A DNA stretch of 33,299 nucleotides from Lysobacteraceae bacterium (lineage in GTDB: Bacteria; Pseudomonadota; Gammaproteobacteria; Xanthomonadales; Xanthomonadaceae), in NCBI GenBank assembly GCA_031285265.1, contig JAITWM010000147.1:1-33299 (forward strand), in the 5' to 3' direction. Shown piece after piece: positions 9,134 to 19,900 of the stretch. The notes under the pieces are model-generated. The model ran no database searches, was not told where the DNA came from, and saw only the letters and a program-made list of their open reading frames with translations. The translations under genes and the position numbers were made by a program. The first letter of the stretch is position 1. Each line of letters opens with the position of its first letter.

Positions 9134-9210
9134 ACCGCGGGCTTGTGAATGCCAGTATGGGGTCGCAGGATGTGATCCGTACGTTTATGTGAACGTGCGC
9201 GTTCGTGTCG

Positions 9211-9244
9211 TACCTTCATCCGGAACGGAAATTCGATGAAGGTA
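9211..9244 (+). terminator. 10-bp hairpin between the lipoprotein and transporter genes
   Basis: TACCTTCATC (9211-9220) pairs perfectly with GATGAAGGTA (9235-9244) around a 14-nt loop. No strong T-tract follows. It could end the upstream transcript or lie in the 5' leader of the transporter mRNA. Confidence 0.4.
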
Positions 9245-9293
9245 TGTCACCTTATCCGATGACTGTTCCTTTCGTTTGTTCAAGCGGGTATCC

Positions 9294-10211
9294 ATGGCTT
9301 TCGATGCGTTCGCACTGATTCTTTCCATGATTGGATTGGGCATGTTGTTCGCGCGCTTGCGCGCATTGCCTGACAACACGGCGGACGTGTTGAATCGGAT
9401 CGTGCTGTATCTTTGCCTGCCGGCGTCGATTTTGACTTATGCGCCACGGCTGCGTCTGGACATGACGTTGGTGGGATTGATGGTGACGCCGTGGCTGTTG
9501 ATGCTGGCGGTATGGGCGCTGCTCAGCGTATCGCGCCGCGGGTTGCGGCTTCGCCGCGACGAATACGCGGTCTTGCTGGTCTGTGTTGCGTTGGGTAATA
9601 CCAGCTTCATCGGTTATCCGATGGTCAGTGCGTTGCTGGGGGATCGCGCTTTGCCGTATGCCGTGATCTACGATCAGTTCGGCACGTTCATCATGCTGTC
9701 CACTTTCGGGTTGTATGTGCTGGCGCGCTACAGCGGCGATGCCACACCGTCGACTCGGCGGATCGTGGCGAGAATTCTGCGTTTTCCTCCGGTATGGGCG
9801 TTGTTGTTCGGGTTGACGCTGATGCCGGAACAGGCGCCCGTCTGGATCGCATCGGGGTTGAAAAATCTGGCCGACGCGATGCTACCGCTGGTGATGCTGG
9901 CAGTGGGGCTTTCGCTTCGTTTGAAATTGCCACGCGATGAAATAAAACCGCTCGTGGTCGGACTGTCGCTCAAATTATTGTTGTTGCCGGCATTGGCATG
10001 GCCTTTGTCGCGATTGCTGGGATTACGCGACGGAATGCTGCACGTCAATGTGCTGGAGTCGGCGATGCCGACGATGATCACCGCGGCGGCATTGGCGATT
10101 ACGCATAATCTGGCACCACGGTTGGCGGCGGCGTTGGTGGGTTACGGTATCTTGCTGTCGCTGGCGACATTGCCGGCCTGGGCATGGCTATTGCATCGTT
10201 TTGCCGGATGA
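9294..10211 (+). CDS. AEC-family (auxin efflux carrier-type) transporter
   Basis: 305 residues with about ten hydrophobic segments in two halves of five, the layout of AEC permeases. Family features are the N-terminal LNRIVLYLCLPASIL (helix break with a Pro), GNTSFIGYPMVSALLG in the middle of the first half, and AVGLSLRLK plus ESAMPTMITAAALA in the second half. AEC proteins export or import small organic acids such as malate; the substrate here cannot be told from sequence. The start at the ATG 9294 (MAFDAFALIL) is preferred over a TTG 18 bp upstream. No partner genes surround it. Confidence 0.88.
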   Translation: MAFDAFALILSMIGLGMLFARLRALPDNTADVLNRIVLYLCLPASILTYAPRLRLDMTLVGLMVTPWLLMLAVWALLSVSRRGLRLRRDEYAVLLVCVALGNTSFIGYPMVSALLGDRALPYAVIYDQFGTFIMLSTFGLYVLARYSGDATPSTRRIVARILRFPPVWALLFGLTLMPEQAPVWIASGLKNLADAMLPLVMLAVGLSLRLKLPRDEIKPLVVGLSLKLLLLPALAWPLSRLLGLRDGMLHVNVLESAMPTMITAAALAITHNLAPRLAAALVGYGILLSLATLPAWAWLLHRFAG

Positions 10212-10265
10212 AACGATGGGTCCGGATACCGATGCGAACTGGAATACGGCTGCGGAGGCGCTTGT

Positions 10266-10850
10266 ATGCTCATTGCTTCGATGCGAACCGTACTGATGGT
10301 CGTGGGTTTGTCGCTTTCCGTTCCGCTTCTGGCCGGGCCATACGATGTCACCGATCCGCAGCTACCGCGACAGTTGCCGGATTCAGGACCGGTGCAGGTC
10401 GCTTGGACCGATCCGGCCGAATTCTCCGATATTCGTTCCAGCGGCAATCGCTGGGAGGCGCGGCGCGGTGATTGGGTACGGCAATTGGCCGTTTATCTGC
10501 GCAGCCGTGCAAGCAGGCAATTGGCGGATGGCGAGAGGCTGGAAGTGACGATTACCGATATCCAACGAGCGGGAAGATATGAACCCTGGCTTGGTTCGGC
10601 GGTGGGCGATGTGCGGATCGTGCGCACTATGTATCCGCCGTGGATCGAACTGGATTTTATATTGCGCGACGCACAGGGCACGGTTTTGTCCGAGGGGCAT
10701 CGCCGCCTGACCGATCTCGCTTTCCTTCATCGCAATGCGGGCCGGATCAGTAGCAGCGATCCGTTGCGTCATGAAAAACGGCTGCTGAACGATTGGGTGC
10801 GACGGGAATTCGGTCCGATGCGCATGCGCACCACTGCAGCCGGCGATTGA
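10266..10850 (+). CDS. DUF3016 family periplasmic protein
   Basis: 194 residues. An N-terminal signal peptide (hydrophobic residues 7-22, ending LLAG) indicates export. The rest follows the DUF3016 pattern: VQVAWTDPAEFSDI, then WVRQLAVYLRSRASRQL, the conserved LEVTITDIQRAGRYEP, YPPWIELDFILRD and a C-terminal PLRHEKRLLNDWVRREF. The function of this family is unknown to me. It starts 54 bp after the transporter gene, so co-transcription is possible. Its 3' end faces alr, with only 12 bp between the two stop codons. Confidence 0.85.
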   Translation: MLIASMRTVLMVVGLSLSVPLLAGPYDVTDPQLPRQLPDSGPVQVAWTDPAEFSDIRSSGNRWEARRGDWVRQLAVYLRSRASRQLADGERLEVTITDIQRAGRYEPWLGSAVGDVRIVRTMYPPWIELDFILRDAQGTVLSEGHRRLTDLAFLHRNAGRISSSDPLRHEKRLLNDWVRREFGPMRMRTTAAGD

Positions 10851-10862
10851 GCCGCTGGATTA

Positions 10863-11933
10863 TTACCCTCGATGAATCAGCGGCACGCGCTTGACGCCGC
10901 ACAACAACTCATAGGCGCTGGTGTGGCAATGGGCGGCCAGTTCGGCAACGGAAATCTGTTTTCCCCATAGTTCGACCCGGCTGCCCAGGCCGGCTTGCGG
11001 ATGGTCGGTCAGATCGACGGTCAGCATATCCATTGAAACCCGCCCGATCAGCCGTCCCGGCTTGCCATCGATGGCTACCGGCGCTCCGTTGCCGGCGAAT
11101 TGCGGATAGCCATCGGCATAGCCGATGGCGACGACCCCGACACGGGTCGGCCGGTCGGTCACGAAACGTGCGCTGTAACCGATCGGTTCGCCCTCGCCCA
11201 GTTCGCGTGTGGCGATGATTTTCGATTCCAGCGTCATCACCGGCTCCAGTTCGATGGCGGCGGGAAGGCGTGTCTGAAATGGGAGAACTCCGTACAGCAT
11301 CAGGCCGGGACGTCCCCAGTCTGCCCGGATTCCAGGCCAGCCCAGCAATGCGGCCGAGTTGCACAGGCTGGTCTCTCCGAACAGATCGGAGGTGATTTGG
11401 GTAAATGTGGAGGCCTGCTCTTCCGTGCGCGGACAGTCCAACTCGTCACCGCGTGCGAAGTGGCTCATCATCACCAGCGATGAGACCTGTGCGGAGGCCG
11501 ATAACCGTAGATAAGCGGCGCGGCCTTCGCGGGACGACAGTCCTAGCCGATGCATACCGGTGTCGAGTTTCAGCCAGATTCTCAATGGTCGCGGCAGGAT
11601 GGCGTTTTCGATGGCCCGTACCTGCCACATGGCCTGTACGACGCACCAGAGATCGTGTTCGGCGATCAGCGGCAGTTCGTCTTCGTCGAAAAACCCTTCC
11701 AGCAGCAATATGGGCGAGCGAATGCCAGCGGTACGCAGCGTCAGCGCCTCCTCGATGCAGGCGACCGCGAAACCATCCGCTTCATCCGCCAACGCCTGTG
11801 CGCAGGCGACCGCGCCATGTCCGTAGGCGTCGGCTTTTATCACCGCCAATGCTTTGCCACCGGCCAGTGCGCGGGCCAAATGGTAGTTGCGGCGAAAAGC
11901 ATCGAGGTCAATCAGGGCATGAGCGGGGCGCAT
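10863..11933 (-). CDS. alr: Alanine racemase
   Basis: 356 residues. A PLP enzyme that interconverts L- and D-alanine for peptidoglycan synthesis. K33 in [11 protein letters not shown] is the PLP-binding lysine; the second catalytic residue, a Tyr, lies in [10 protein letters not shown] or the following GYADGYPQ region. [11 protein letters not shown] near the C-terminus is the usual substrate-entry segment. The start at [10 protein letters not shown] fits the family; the frame extends 17 codons further upstream without resemblance. The length and form are close to the DadX/Alr enzymes of gammaproteobacteria. It follows valS on the minus strand after 244 bp and could be transcribed independently. 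Confidence 0.95.
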   Translation of the reverse strand: MRPAHALIDLDAFRRNYHLARALAGGKALAVIKADAYGHGAVACAQALADEADGFAVACIEEALTLRTAGIRSPILLLEGFFDEDELPLIAEHDLWCVVQAMWQVRAIENAILPRPLRIWLKLDTGMHRLGLSSREGRAAYLRLSASAQVSSLVMMSHFARGDELDCPRTEEQASTFTQITSDLFGETSLCNSAALLGWPGIRADWGRPGLMLYGVLPFQTRLPAAIELEPVMTLESKIIATRELGEGEPIGYSARFVTDRPTRVGVVAIGYADGYPQFAGNGAPVAIDGKPGRLIGRVSMDMLTVDLTDHPQAGLGSRVELWGKQISVAELAAHCHTSAYELLCGVKRVPLIHRG

Positions 11934-12177
11934 TATGTATCCGAGAGTAGCGAGGGGAGCCGGATCATTCGACAAATAGACCATGTCCGGAAAACGAGTC
12001 TCCGGAGCGGCACGGTTTTCGGCAAACGATTTGCCGGCGCGGCCAATCTCGGGCCAGTGCGCCGGACGGTTCCTGGACCGGTGATGTTAGCCGATCTCTT
12101 CGCCGTCGCCATCACGTCGGGTTGTCGGCAAGTCTCTCCGAGGTCTGTGGCGGCATACGCCGCGTTTGCGTGATGCA

Positions 12178-15147
12178 TCAATCCAAGCGTGTACGTTGTT
12201 CACGCAATCCGTCGAGCTGAGTGTTCCAATCATTCAGACGGGCGCGCTCCTGTTCGACGACCGCTTCCGGGGCGTTCTGCACGAAGGTCGGACTATCCAG
12301 TTTGACGGTGCAGCGGCGGACTTCGCCTTCGATACGCCCGATCTCTTTGTCCAGGCGAGCGCGCTCGGCGTCCAGATCGACCAGTCCTTCCAACGGCACC
12401 AGCAATTTCAGATCGCCAACCACGGCGGCGGCCGAAATCGGCGCGTCGGCCGTGCTGGCCAGCCATTCGATGTCTTCCAACTTCAATAAGAAACGCAGTT
12501 GCGATTCAAAACATTTCAGGCGGGTGCGGTCCTTGGCGCGGCCGGCTTGCAGCAACAGGCGGATCGTCCGCGAAGGCGGAACGTTCAATTCGCTGCGTAC
12601 GCGGCGCAGCGCCGAGACCATCGCTTTGAACCATTCGACGTCCGCTTCGGCAGCAGCGTAATCCTGCTCAGCGAAATCGGCGGGAGCCGGGTAGGGTTGC
12701 TGCATGATGGTGGCGGCGGCGATGCCGAGTTTCGGCGCCACTTTCTGCCACAATTCTTCGGTGATGAACGGAATCAGCGGGTGCAGCAGCCGCAATAGCG
12801 TTTCTACGACATGGAGCAGTGTGTGCCGAGTGCTGTCGGCCGCGGCGCGGTCGCCGCCGTTCAAGGCGGGCTTGGCCAGTTCCACGAACCAGTCGCAGAA
12901 TTCGTTCCAGGCGAATTCGTACAAGGCGTGCGACAACAAGTCGAAACGATAGGTCGAGAATTGCGTTTCGGCCTCGGCGGTCACACTGGCCAGGCGGGCG
13001 AGTATCCATTTCTCCGTGTCGGTCTGCGGTTGCGGGGCGCCGTCGAAATTCGCCTCTTCCGTGTTGATCAGCACGAAACGCGTGGCGTTCCATAGCTTGT
13101 TGCAGAAGTTCTTGTAGCCTTCGCAGCGGCCGAGGTCGAATTTGATGTCGCGGCCCGGACCGGCCAGTGCGGCCATCGTGAAGCGCAGCGGATCGGCGCC
13201 GTGGGTGGCGATACCGCGCGGGAACTCCTTGCGCGTGTTCATTTCGATCTTGCGCGCGTCTTGAGGCCGCATCAGGCCGGTCGTGCGTTTGGCGATCAGC
13301 GCATCCAATGCGATGCCATCGATGATATCGAGTGGATCGAGGATGTTGCCCTTGGATTTGGACATCTTCTGTCCATCCTTGTCGCGTACCAGACCGGTGA
13401 TATAGACATCCTTGAAAGGAATGTGCCCCGTCAGGTGATCGGTCATCATCACCATTCGTGCGACCCAGAAAAAGATGATGTCGAAACCGGTCACCAGGAC
13501 GGTGGAAGGCAGATAGCGCTCATAGCCGCGAGCGTCCATCATTGCCGGATCGGGCCATCCCAGCGTCGAGAACGGCCACAATGCCGAACTGAACCAGGTT
13601 TCCAGCACATCGTCGTCCTGGCGCAAGGCCGGCGCCGTCGTGGTGGCGTCGCTGCTGAGTTTCATGCCCATGCCCGGATCGCCGCCGCCGTCCAGTTTCA
13701 AGCCGCCGTCCAGTTTCAGTCCACCGACGGGTTTTTCGGCGATCGAGCCCAGCATGATGCCGCCGCTGGCATCGCCGCCCAGGTGCATGCCGCCGTCCAG
13801 TTTCGGTTTCGGCTTTGCAGGGGTGGGCTTGCCGCCGGCCAGTTCCATCGCCTCTTGTTCGGTTCGGGCCACATAAACGTTGCCGTCTTCGTCGTACCAG
13901 GCCGGAATCCGGTGTCCCCACCAGAGTTGCCGGCTGATGCACCAGTCCTGGATGTTCTCCATCCAATGGCGATAGGTATTGATCCAGTTCGGCGGAACGA
14001 AGCCGATGGCGCCGTTCTCGAACAGTTCCAGGCCGCGTTTGCCCAATGCGTCCATTTTCACGAACCATTGGTCGGTCAGGTACGGTTCGATGACCTGGCC
14101 GGTCCGATCGCCGCGCGGCACTTGCAGCTTGTGCGATTTGGTCTCGACCAGCAGACCGAGTTCGCTCAGGTCGAAAAGAACGCGCTCACGCGCTGCGTAA
14201 CGATCCAATCCGCGGTATTTTTCCGGCACGGCGTCATTGAGGGTGGCGGTGTCGGTGAAAATATTGATCATCGGCAACTGATGGCGGAGGCCGACCTGGT
14301 AATCGTTGAAATCGTGCGCCGGAGTGACCTTGACGACTCCGGTGCCGAATTCGCGGTCGACATAGGCGTCGGCGATGATCGGGATGTCGCGATCGGCCAG
14401 CGGCAAGCGGACGGTTTTACCGACCAGATGCGTGTAGCGTTCGTCGTCCGGATGCACCATCAACGCGGTGTCGCCGAGCAGAGTTTCCGGGCGCGTCGTG
14501 GCAACGATCAGGCGTTCCTCGCTATCGTTCAATGGATAGGCGATCGACCATAGAGAACCATTCTCCTCGACGTTTTCGACTTCCAGATCGGAAATCGCGG
14601 TCTTGAGTACGGGGTCCCAATTGACCAGGCGCTGGCCGCGGTAGATCAAGCCTTCCTCGTACAACCGCACGAAAGCTTCGATCACAGCGCGCGAGGGCGC
14701 TTCGTCCATCGTGAAGACACGGCGCGTCCAATCGCCGGAAGTTCCGATCCGGCGCATCTGGCGTTCGATCGTATCGCCGGATTGCGCTTTCCATTCCCAG
14801 ACCTTGGCGACGAAATCTTCGCGGCCCAGCGCATCGCGCGTCGCATTCTTGTCGGCCAGGCCGAGGTTGCGGGAAACCACCATTTCGGTGGCGATGCCGG
14901 CATGGTCGCTGCCCATCTGCCACAGCACATCGAAGCCGCGCATGCGATGGTAGCGGATCAGGGCATCCTGCAACGTGTGTTGAAAGGCATGCCCCATGTG
15001 CAGGGTGCCGGTGACATTCGGCGGCGGCAGCAGAATGGTGTAGGCGGTTCCCTCGCCGCTGGGACTGAAGTAACCGGCATCCTCCCATTCGGCATAAAGG
15101 CGGGATTCGAAGGCGGAGGGATCGTAGCTGGAAGCAAGGTCGGTCAT
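12178..15147 (-). CDS. valS: Valyl-tRNA synthetase with a Gly-rich repeat insertion
   Basis: 989 residues. It charges tRNA(Val) and edits mischarged Thr. Class I signatures are HMGH (50-53, in [13 protein letters not shown]) and KMSKS (from about 594). [22 protein letters not shown] is the ValRS-specific block, and a C-terminal tRNA-binding coiled coil ends the protein ([25 protein letters not shown]). The start [10 protein letters not shown] matches the family; a longer frame to 15480 adds 111 unrelated residues. Residues 440-507 are an unusual insertion rich in Gly, Lys, Leu and Asp, with three KLDGG units, between the catalytic segments before [11 protein letters not shown]. It sits downstream of holC, as in many gammaproteobacteria. 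Confidence 0.96.
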   Translation of the reverse strand: MTDLASSYDPSAFESRLYAEWEDAGYFSPSGEGTAYTILLPPPNVTGTLHMGHAFQHTLQDALIRYHRMRGFDVLWQMGSDHAGIATEMVVSRNLGLADKNATRDALGREDFVAKVWEWKAQSGDTIERQMRRIGTSGDWTRRVFTMDEAPSRAVIEAFVRLYEEGLIYRGQRLVNWDPVLKTAISDLEVENVEENGSLWSIAYPLNDSEERLIVATTRPETLLGDTALMVHPDDERYTHLVGKTVRLPLADRDIPIIADAYVDREFGTGVVKVTPAHDFNDYQVGLRHQLPMINIFTDTATLNDAVPEKYRGLDRYAARERVLFDLSELGLLVETKSHKLQVPRGDRTGQVIEPYLTDQWFVKMDALGKRGLELFENGAIGFVPPNWINTYRHWMENIQDWCISRQLWWGHRIPAWYDEDGNVYVARTEQEAMELAGGKPTPAKPKPKLDGGMHLGGDASGGIMLGSIAEKPVGGLKLDGGLKLDGGGDPGMGMKLSSDATTTAPALRQDDDVLETWFSSALWPFSTLGWPDPAMMDARGYERYLPSTVLVTGFDIIFFWVARMVMMTDHLTGHIPFKDVYITGLVRDKDGQKMSKSKGNILDPLDIIDGIALDALIAKRTTGLMRPQDARKIEMNTRKEFPRGIATHGADPLRFTMAALAGPGRDIKFDLGRCEGYKNFCNKLWNATRFVLINTEEANFDGAPQPQTDTEKWILARLASVTAEAETQFSTYRFDLLSHALYEFAWNEFCDWFVELAKPALNGGDRAAADSTRHTLLHVVETLLRLLHPLIPFITEELWQKVAPKLGIAAATIMQQPYPAPADFAEQDYAAAEADVEWFKAMVSALRRVRSELNVPPSRTIRLLLQAGRAKDRTRLKCFESQLRFLLKLEDIEWLASTADAPISAAAVVGDLKLLVPLEGLVDLDAERARLDKEIGRIEGEVRRCTVKLDSPTFVQNAPEAVVEQERARLNDWNTQLDGLREQRTRLD
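13627..13830 (-). repeat. In-frame low-complexity insertion inside valS
   Basis: Encodes 68 extra residues (440-507) relative to E. coli ValRS. Three identical 15-bp units CCGCCGTCCAGTTTC on the plus strand (13685-13699, 13703-13717, 13790-13804) each encode KLDGG. The first two are 18 bp apart, which suggests growth by slippage or duplication. The start of the insert is Lys/Pro/Ala-rich and its end Thr/Ala-rich. Confidence 0.8.
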
Positions 15148-15193
15148 GGCGGAGGAAAACGTTGCAGTAGTGGGAAGCGGGGATCGGAAACAA

Positions 15194-15559
15194 TCAAGAA
15201 TAGCGTGATATGGCGTCGGCCTGCGTGGGTCGTTCATTCTTGCTTTCGCAGTGATCTTCGCTCGTGCCGAAGAGCACGCCATATGCCCGGGGGCAGTCCT
15301 CGGCGGTGATCGATTCATCGCCGTCGCGGGTTTTGATGAGGGCGGACGCAGGAGTCGAAGGTTCGCCGTCATATTGCATGATCCGGTCACCGCCGGCGAT
15401 GGCGGCGATAGGGAAAGCGGCCTCGCCGGTGGTTTCGGACAATATCCGCTTGCCACCGGCGCCAGTGCGGCGCAGCCCATTGCGAATGGAAGCGCAGGCC
15501 TTCTGCGACGGTGGTGTTTGCAGCCACTCGAGTCTTTCGGGATCGGAATGAATTTTCAT
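15194..15559 (-). CDS. Small hypothetical protein between holC and valS
   Basis: 121 residues, starting [14 protein letters not shown]. It lies between holC (21 bp downstream of its stop) and valS (46 bp before its start) on the same strand, so it would be part of the holC-valS transcript. Third codon positions are rich in G and C, as in the neighbouring real genes. No signal peptide, membrane segment or known motif was seen; the middle part is Ala/Gly-rich and the C-terminus is charged ([12 protein letters not shown]). No good ribosome-binding site precedes the ATG. It could instead be non-coding spacer. Confidence 0.5.
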   Translation of the reverse strand: MKIHSDPERLEWLQTPPSQKACASIRNGLRRTGAGGKRILSETTGEAAFPIAAIAGGDRIMQYDGEPSTPASALIKTRDGDESITAEDCPRAYGVLFGTSEDHCESKNERPTQADAISRYS

Positions 15560-15580
15560 GATCGGTCGCGGAGCGAAGCC

Positions 15581-16015
15581 CTACATATCGTGCTTTTTCA
15601 GATCGAAACCAAGCGCCTTGTATTGTTTCCAGCGCTCGCGCAAAGGTCCGCGCGCGGCCGGATCGGCCGGGACGACTTCCAGCACGCGATCGCAGACGCC
15701 CAGATGAATATCGTCGCGCAGGTTGATCACCAGCGGCCGGGACGGCGCATCGAATGCCGGTGTCGCGATCAGTACGGGCGTCAGTTCGTCCTCTTCATCG
15801 GTGCCGGCGATCTGATGCGGAACGTAGGCATCGTCGTCGAAAGCCCATAACAGTTCATCGAGCGCTTCCGCCTGGGCCTCGTCGCGCGCCAGGATCAAGG
15901 TCCACAGGTTGGCGTCGTTGGCCTTGCGCGCCAACTCGCAGACCAGGCGTAACGGCTGCTCCAGGAAACGCGGTTTGGCGATCAGGTAGAAATCGGCGCG
16001 TGGCATGTCGGACAC
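15581..16015 (-). CDS. holC: DNA polymerase III chi subunit HolC
   Basis: 144 residues. Chi links the clamp loader (through psi) to single-strand binding protein at the replication fork. Family features are the start PRADFYLIAKPRF, CELARKAND, the LDELLWAFDDDAYVPHQ block in the middle (target of the SSB tail region) and the C-terminal RERWKQYKALGFDLKKHDM. The first Met or the Met at residue 4 may be used. It lies between pepA and valS in the order common to gammaproteobacteria, 94 bp after the pepA stop. Confidence 0.93.
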   Translation of the reverse strand: MSDMPRADFYLIAKPRFLEQPLRLVCELARKANDANLWTLILARDEAQAEALDELLWAFDDDAYVPHQIAGTDEEDELTPVLIATPAFDAPSRPLVINLRDDIHLGVCDRVLEVVPADPAARGPLRERWKQYKALGFDLKKHDM

Positions 16016-16109
16016 CTATGTGCGTCTACGGATCGCTGGCCCGTCCGGTGTCATGCGCGATCGGGTCGATACATGGCGGCGACGTTGCCATGACCGTTCG
16101 GACAGAAGA

Positions 16110-17600
16110 TCATTCACGGCAGCGATCCATCAACCATTGCATCAGTAGCCCTACCGGCCGGCCGGTGGCCATACCGCGCTTGCCTTCGCCGCTGGCGACG
16201 CCGGCGATGTCCAGGTGCGCCCAGCGCTGGCCTTCGACGAACCGCGACAGGAAGCAACCTGCGGTGATCGCACCGCCCCAGCGGCCGCCGGTGTTGTAGA
16301 TGTCGGCGAACGTCGAATCCAGCAGACTCTGGTATTCGTCCCACAATGGCAAACGCCAAGCGCGATCGTGGACGGTTTCGCCGGCAGCCAGCAGTTCTTC
16401 GGCCAGATCGTTGTGCGTACTCATCAGGCCGGCCGCGGCTCTGCCCAGTGCCACCATGCAGGCGCCGGTCAAGGTGGCGACGTCGATCAGCGCGGCAGGT
16501 TGGAAGCGCGCCGCATAGGTCAGCGCGTCGCATAGGATCAAACGGCCTTCCGCGTCGGTATTGCCGACCTCGATGGTCTTGCCCGACATCGAAGTGAGAA
16601 TGTCGGAAGGGCGATAGGCATTGCCGTCGATGGCATTCTCGACGGCAGGCACGATCGCTACCAGATTGATCGGCAGTTTCAGTTTCACTGCGGCGGCGAA
16701 TGCGCCGATCACGGCCGCGCCGCCGCACATGTCGTACTTCATTTCTTCGATGCCGCCCTGGACTTTCAGGTTGATTCCGCCCGAATCGAAGGTGATTCCC
16801 TTACCGACCAGGACATAGGGTTTGGCATGATTGATATCGGTTTCAGGCGATCCATCCCATTTCATGATGATCAGACGCGGACGGTTGGTCGCGCCGCGTG
16901 CTACCGCCAGCAGAGCGTCCATGTTCAGCGCCAGCATATGGTGTTCGTCGAGTATCTCGACATTGGCGCCATCGTGTCCGGCGGAGATTTTCCAGGCTTG
17001 CTCGGCAAGATAGGTTGGAGTGCAGATATTGGGGGGCAGATTGCCCAGTTCTCGCGCCAGTGCGACGCCGGCAGCGATAGCCTGGCCCTGCGTCAGTGCG
17101 TCGTCGAGAAAGCCGGAGAATGCCAGACGTTTCAACGCCGGATCGTCGCCGCGTTTGTCGTGCAGCGTGGCGCTGTACCGGTAAGCGGCGTGGTCGGCGG
17201 CGACGACCGCCTGGCGGGTGCACCAGGCGGCGTCGCGATCGATGACCGGCAACTCCGTCAGTGTCAGCAAGGCATCGGTGCAAGAGCTTTTCTTCAACGC
17301 GAGAACGGCTTCTGTGACGGCCTTCAGATATTGCGATGCACCGAATGTGTCCGGTTCGCCCAGGCCGACCGTCAGGACACGCGGTGCGGTGATGCCCGGC
17401 AGGTCGTGCAACAGGGTCGTGCTACCGGCTTTGCCGTTGATATCGGCGCGTGCCAGGAGACGGGAGAGACTACCTGTACTGGCGTGATCGATCGCTTGTG
17501 CCGAAGGCGATAGCGTTTGGTCGGCATAGAGGCCTACCACAATACAATCGTAATCGGCATTGGCCGGCGCTTCGTGGTTCAGTGTGAATTCCAGAGACAT
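16110..17600 (-). CDS. pepA: Leucyl aminopeptidase PepA (M17 family)
   Basis: 496 residues. A hexameric dizinc aminopeptidase; in E. coli it also binds DNA as a cofactor of Xer recombination at cer and as a carAB regulator. The M17 signature NTDAEGRL is present, as are the metal ligands in [15 protein letters not shown] and [11 protein letters not shown], and [16 protein letters not shown] near the C-terminus. The N-terminal domain (to about residue 170) is divergent, as is usual. It is divergent from lptF with a 109-bp shared promoter region. xerD, a possible recombination partner, lies about 10 kb away. Confidence 0.96.
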   Translation of the reverse strand: MSLEFTLNHEAPANADYDCIVVGLYADQTLSPSAQAIDHASTGSLSRLLARADINGKAGSTTLLHDLPGITAPRVLTVGLGEPDTFGASQYLKAVTEAVLALKKSSCTDALLTLTELPVIDRDAAWCTRQAVVAADHAAYRYSATLHDKRGDDPALKRLAFSGFLDDALTQGQAIAAGVALARELGNLPPNICTPTYLAEQAWKISAGHDGANVEILDEHHMLALNMDALLAVARGATNRPRLIIMKWDGSPETDINHAKPYVLVGKGITFDSGGINLKVQGGIEEMKYDMCGGAAVIGAFAAAVKLKLPINLVAIVPAVENAIDGNAYRPSDILTSMSGKTIEVGNTDAEGRLILCDALTYAARFQPAALIDVATLTGACMVALGRAAAGLMSTHNDLAEELLAAGETVHDRAWRLPLWDEYQSLLDSTFADIYNTGGRWGGAITAGCFLSRFVEGQRWAHLDIAGVASGEGKRGMATGRPVGLLMQWLMDRCRE

Positions 17601-17709
17601 TGATCAGATTCCGTCGGCAAGTTCCGTACAATGACAAACTGCTGTTGCGGCACCGGAAAGCTGCAGCCGGGCCACAAACGAATTCCACAGTCTAAAGCAA
17701 CCTATCCGA

Positions 17710-18795
17710 ATGCCGAAGCTCGACCGCTATCTGCTGAGCGATTTCACCCAGAGTTTTCTGGCGACGTTGACGGTTCTGCTGGTGGTCAGTCTTGGAGGGG
17801 TCCTGGTGGACATCCTGGGCAGTATCGCCGATGGCAAGCTGCCGGCGCGGCTGATGCTGTCGCAATTGGGGCTGCAGTTGCTGGTTTACTTTCCAGTGGT
17901 GCTGCCGTTGGCATTGATGCTGGGTCTGTTGTTGGCGTTCGGACGTCTGTATCGTGATTCGGAGATGGCTGTACTCAATGCGATCGGCGTCGGGCCCAAG
18001 CGCATGTTGCGGCCGCTGATGATGATTGTCGTACCGGTGGTCGTTGTGATCGGCGCCTGTTCGTTGTGGCTGGGGCCGTGGGCGCAACGCACTTCCGAGC
18101 GATTGATCGAAGAAGCCAGCCGCAGTCTGGTGATCGCCGGTCTGGAGGCCGGGCAATTCACCAGTCTGCCGAACGGCGGCATCATTTATGTCGATGCCGT
18201 TTCCGAAGACGGTGCGCAAATGCAGCGCGTGTTCGCCCAGCGTTGGGATGGAGAACAGATCGATGTGGTCACCAGCCAGACCGGGCAGATATGGTTGGAG
18301 GGCGAGCGTAACCGGTTTCTGCGTTTGGAGCATGGATTTCGCATATCGGGCCCGAAGTTCGATGGACTGAATTTCAAATTGATGCGCTTTGTCAGCAATG
18401 ATATGGCGTTGCCCGAACGCGCCGATCGCTATGACAAAGATGATCCGCAAATGCTGACGACGGGGAAGCTGTTGGGGGACGCGCGCGCCAGCGCCGCGGC
18501 TGAATTGCATTCCCGGATCACGCCGCCGCTGCTGGCGTTGGCGTTTGCTTTGCTGACATTGCCGTTGTCGCGCAGCTCGCCGCGACAGCAGCGTTACGGG
18601 CGGGTCATGTTGGGGTTCCTCGCTTATCTGGTGTGCATGAATCTGAGTTTCATCGGTGCCGATGCGCTGGCCAATGGTAAATTGCCGGCCGTGCTGGGAT
18701 TGTGGTGGCTGACATTGCCGTTGCTGACATTGGCGCTATGGTTTTACCTGCGCGACGGAAGGCTTGCGCGAAACCGACGGAAACAGCCGATATGA
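17710..18795 (+). CDS. lptF: LPS export permease LptF
   Basis: 361 residues. LptF and LptG form the membrane part of the LptB2FG ABC transporter that extracts LPS from the inner membrane. The N-terminal half has three membrane segments (from TLTVLLVVSLGGVLVDIL, LVYFPVVLPLALMLGLLLAFGRL and MIVVPVVVVIGACSLWLGP), then a periplasmic beta-jellyroll (about 115-265), then three more membrane helices. LYRDSEMAVLNAIGVGPKRML is the coupling-helix region typical of the family. It overlaps lptG by 4 bp and is divergent from pepA. Confidence 0.94.
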   Translation: MPKLDRYLLSDFTQSFLATLTVLLVVSLGGVLVDILGSIADGKLPARLMLSQLGLQLLVYFPVVLPLALMLGLLLAFGRLYRDSEMAVLNAIGVGPKRMLRPLMMIVVPVVVVIGACSLWLGPWAQRTSERLIEEASRSLVIAGLEAGQFTSLPNGGIIYVDAVSEDGAQMQRVFAQRWDGEQIDVVTSQTGQIWLEGERNRFLRLEHGFRISGPKFDGLNFKLMRFVSNDMALPERADRYDKDDPQMLTTGKLLGDARASAAAELHSRITPPLLALAFALLTLPLSRSSPRQQRYGRVMLGFLAYLVCMNLSFIGADALANGKLPAVLGLWWLTLPLLTLALWFYLRDGRLARNRRKQPI

Positions 18796-19895
18796 GCTTG
18801 CGTCCACGTTTGTACGATCTGTATGTGGGGCGTGTCGTGCTGGCTGCTGTCGTAACGACCTGGTCGGTACTGCTGGGATTGGATGTGATGATGGCGCTTT
18901 CCAGCGAAGTCGGCGACTTCGGCAAGGGACGCTACAATTTCGTCACCGCATTGGCGAATATCGCCTATACCGTGCCGCGGCGTGCGCATACCTTGTTTCC
19001 GACCGCGGCAGTGATCGGCTCGTTGATGGGGCTGGGACGGTTGGCGGCGACCTCCGAACTGACCGCATTGCGTGCTTTGGGTCTGTCGCGGCCGCGGTTG
19101 AGCATCTCCGTGGCGATCACGCTGGCGTTGTTGACCGGGCTGATGGTGATCAGCGGCGAGACGCTGGGCCCTTGGGGGCAGCGTCAGGCGGATGCCTTGA
19201 AACTGGCCGCCAAGACCAACAATGCGATGACCATGGCCCGCTACTCCGGGCTATGGGCGCGCGAAGGCGATACGTTTCTCAATGCGCAAAGCGGCGAAGA
19301 GCGTATCGAGCGTGGCAAGCGCTATGTCCAATTGTCCGATGTGCGGCTGTACCAATTGTCCGAAGACGGGCATCTGCATACGCTGACGCATGCCGCGACC
19401 GCCGAACACCATGAAGACGGTTGGCGATTGCGGGGCGTGCGGCGACTCGAGTTTGGCGATCGTTCGGTGACCGAACAGCGGATTCCGGAAGAACACTGGG
19501 AATCGCGGCTGGATGCGACCGAACTGGCGTCGGGCGTAACAAAGCCGCGCAATCTATCGTCCCGGGATTTGCGTGCCAGTATCGACTATCGCACTCGCAA
19601 TGGACTCGATGCCCGCGAATACCAGGATATGTATTGGAGCCGGTGGTTCTATCCGTTCAATGTGCTGGCGCTGTGCCTGGCCGCGATTCCATTCGCTTTC
19701 GGCAGTCTGCGCAGCGGCGGGTTCGGGAAGCGGCTGTTCCTCGGCATCATATTCGCGCTCGGGTTCTGGCTGTTGCAGATGCAGTTCGGACGGTTGGCCG
19801 GTGCGTTTCACATCGACTATCGGATCGCCTATGCGATTCCTCCGATCCTGATGCTGACGGTATCCGGTTGGTTGTTCCGGCGCCGTTCGAGTTGA
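18792..19895 (+). CDS. lptG: LPS export permease LptG
   Basis: 367 residues, starting at MSLRPRLYDLYVGRVVLAAV with an ATGA overlap with the lptF stop, which signals translational coupling. Partner of LptF in the LPS exporter. Six membrane segments in a 3+3 arrangement flank a periplasmic domain (about 110-270). SELTALRALGLSRPRL is the coupling-helix segment, and FYPFNVLALCLAAIPFAFGSLRSGGFGKRLFLG starts the C-terminal membrane part. The frame extends 30 codons upstream inside lptF, which was rejected in favour of the overlapping start. Confidence 0.94.
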   Translation: MSLRPRLYDLYVGRVVLAAVVTTWSVLLGLDVMMALSSEVGDFGKGRYNFVTALANIAYTVPRRAHTLFPTAAVIGSLMGLGRLAATSELTALRALGLSRPRLSISVAITLALLTGLMVISGETLGPWGQRQADALKLAAKTNNAMTMARYSGLWAREGDTFLNAQSGEERIERGKRYVQLSDVRLYQLSEDGHLHTLTHAATAEHHEDGWRLRGVRRLEFGDRSVTEQRIPEEHWESRLDATELASGVTKPRNLSSRDLRASIDYRTRNGLDAREYQDMYWSRWFYPFNVLALCLAAIPFAFGSLRSGGFGKRLFLGIIFALGFWLLQMQFGRLAGAFHIDYRIAYAIPPILMLTVSGWLFRRRSS

Positions 19896-19900
19896 GCAAA

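Noticed and set aside
13201-14553. 450-codon plus-strand open frame opposite valS
   Set aside because: It lies fully antisense to the conserved ValRS catalytic region; the product has no recognisable family and is a mirror of high-GC coding sequence.
15148-15480. N-terminal extension of valS by 111 codons
   Set aside because: Family alignment from memory begins at [10 protein letters not shown] (15147); the extension is Pro/Ser-rich and overlaps the small hypothetical gene.
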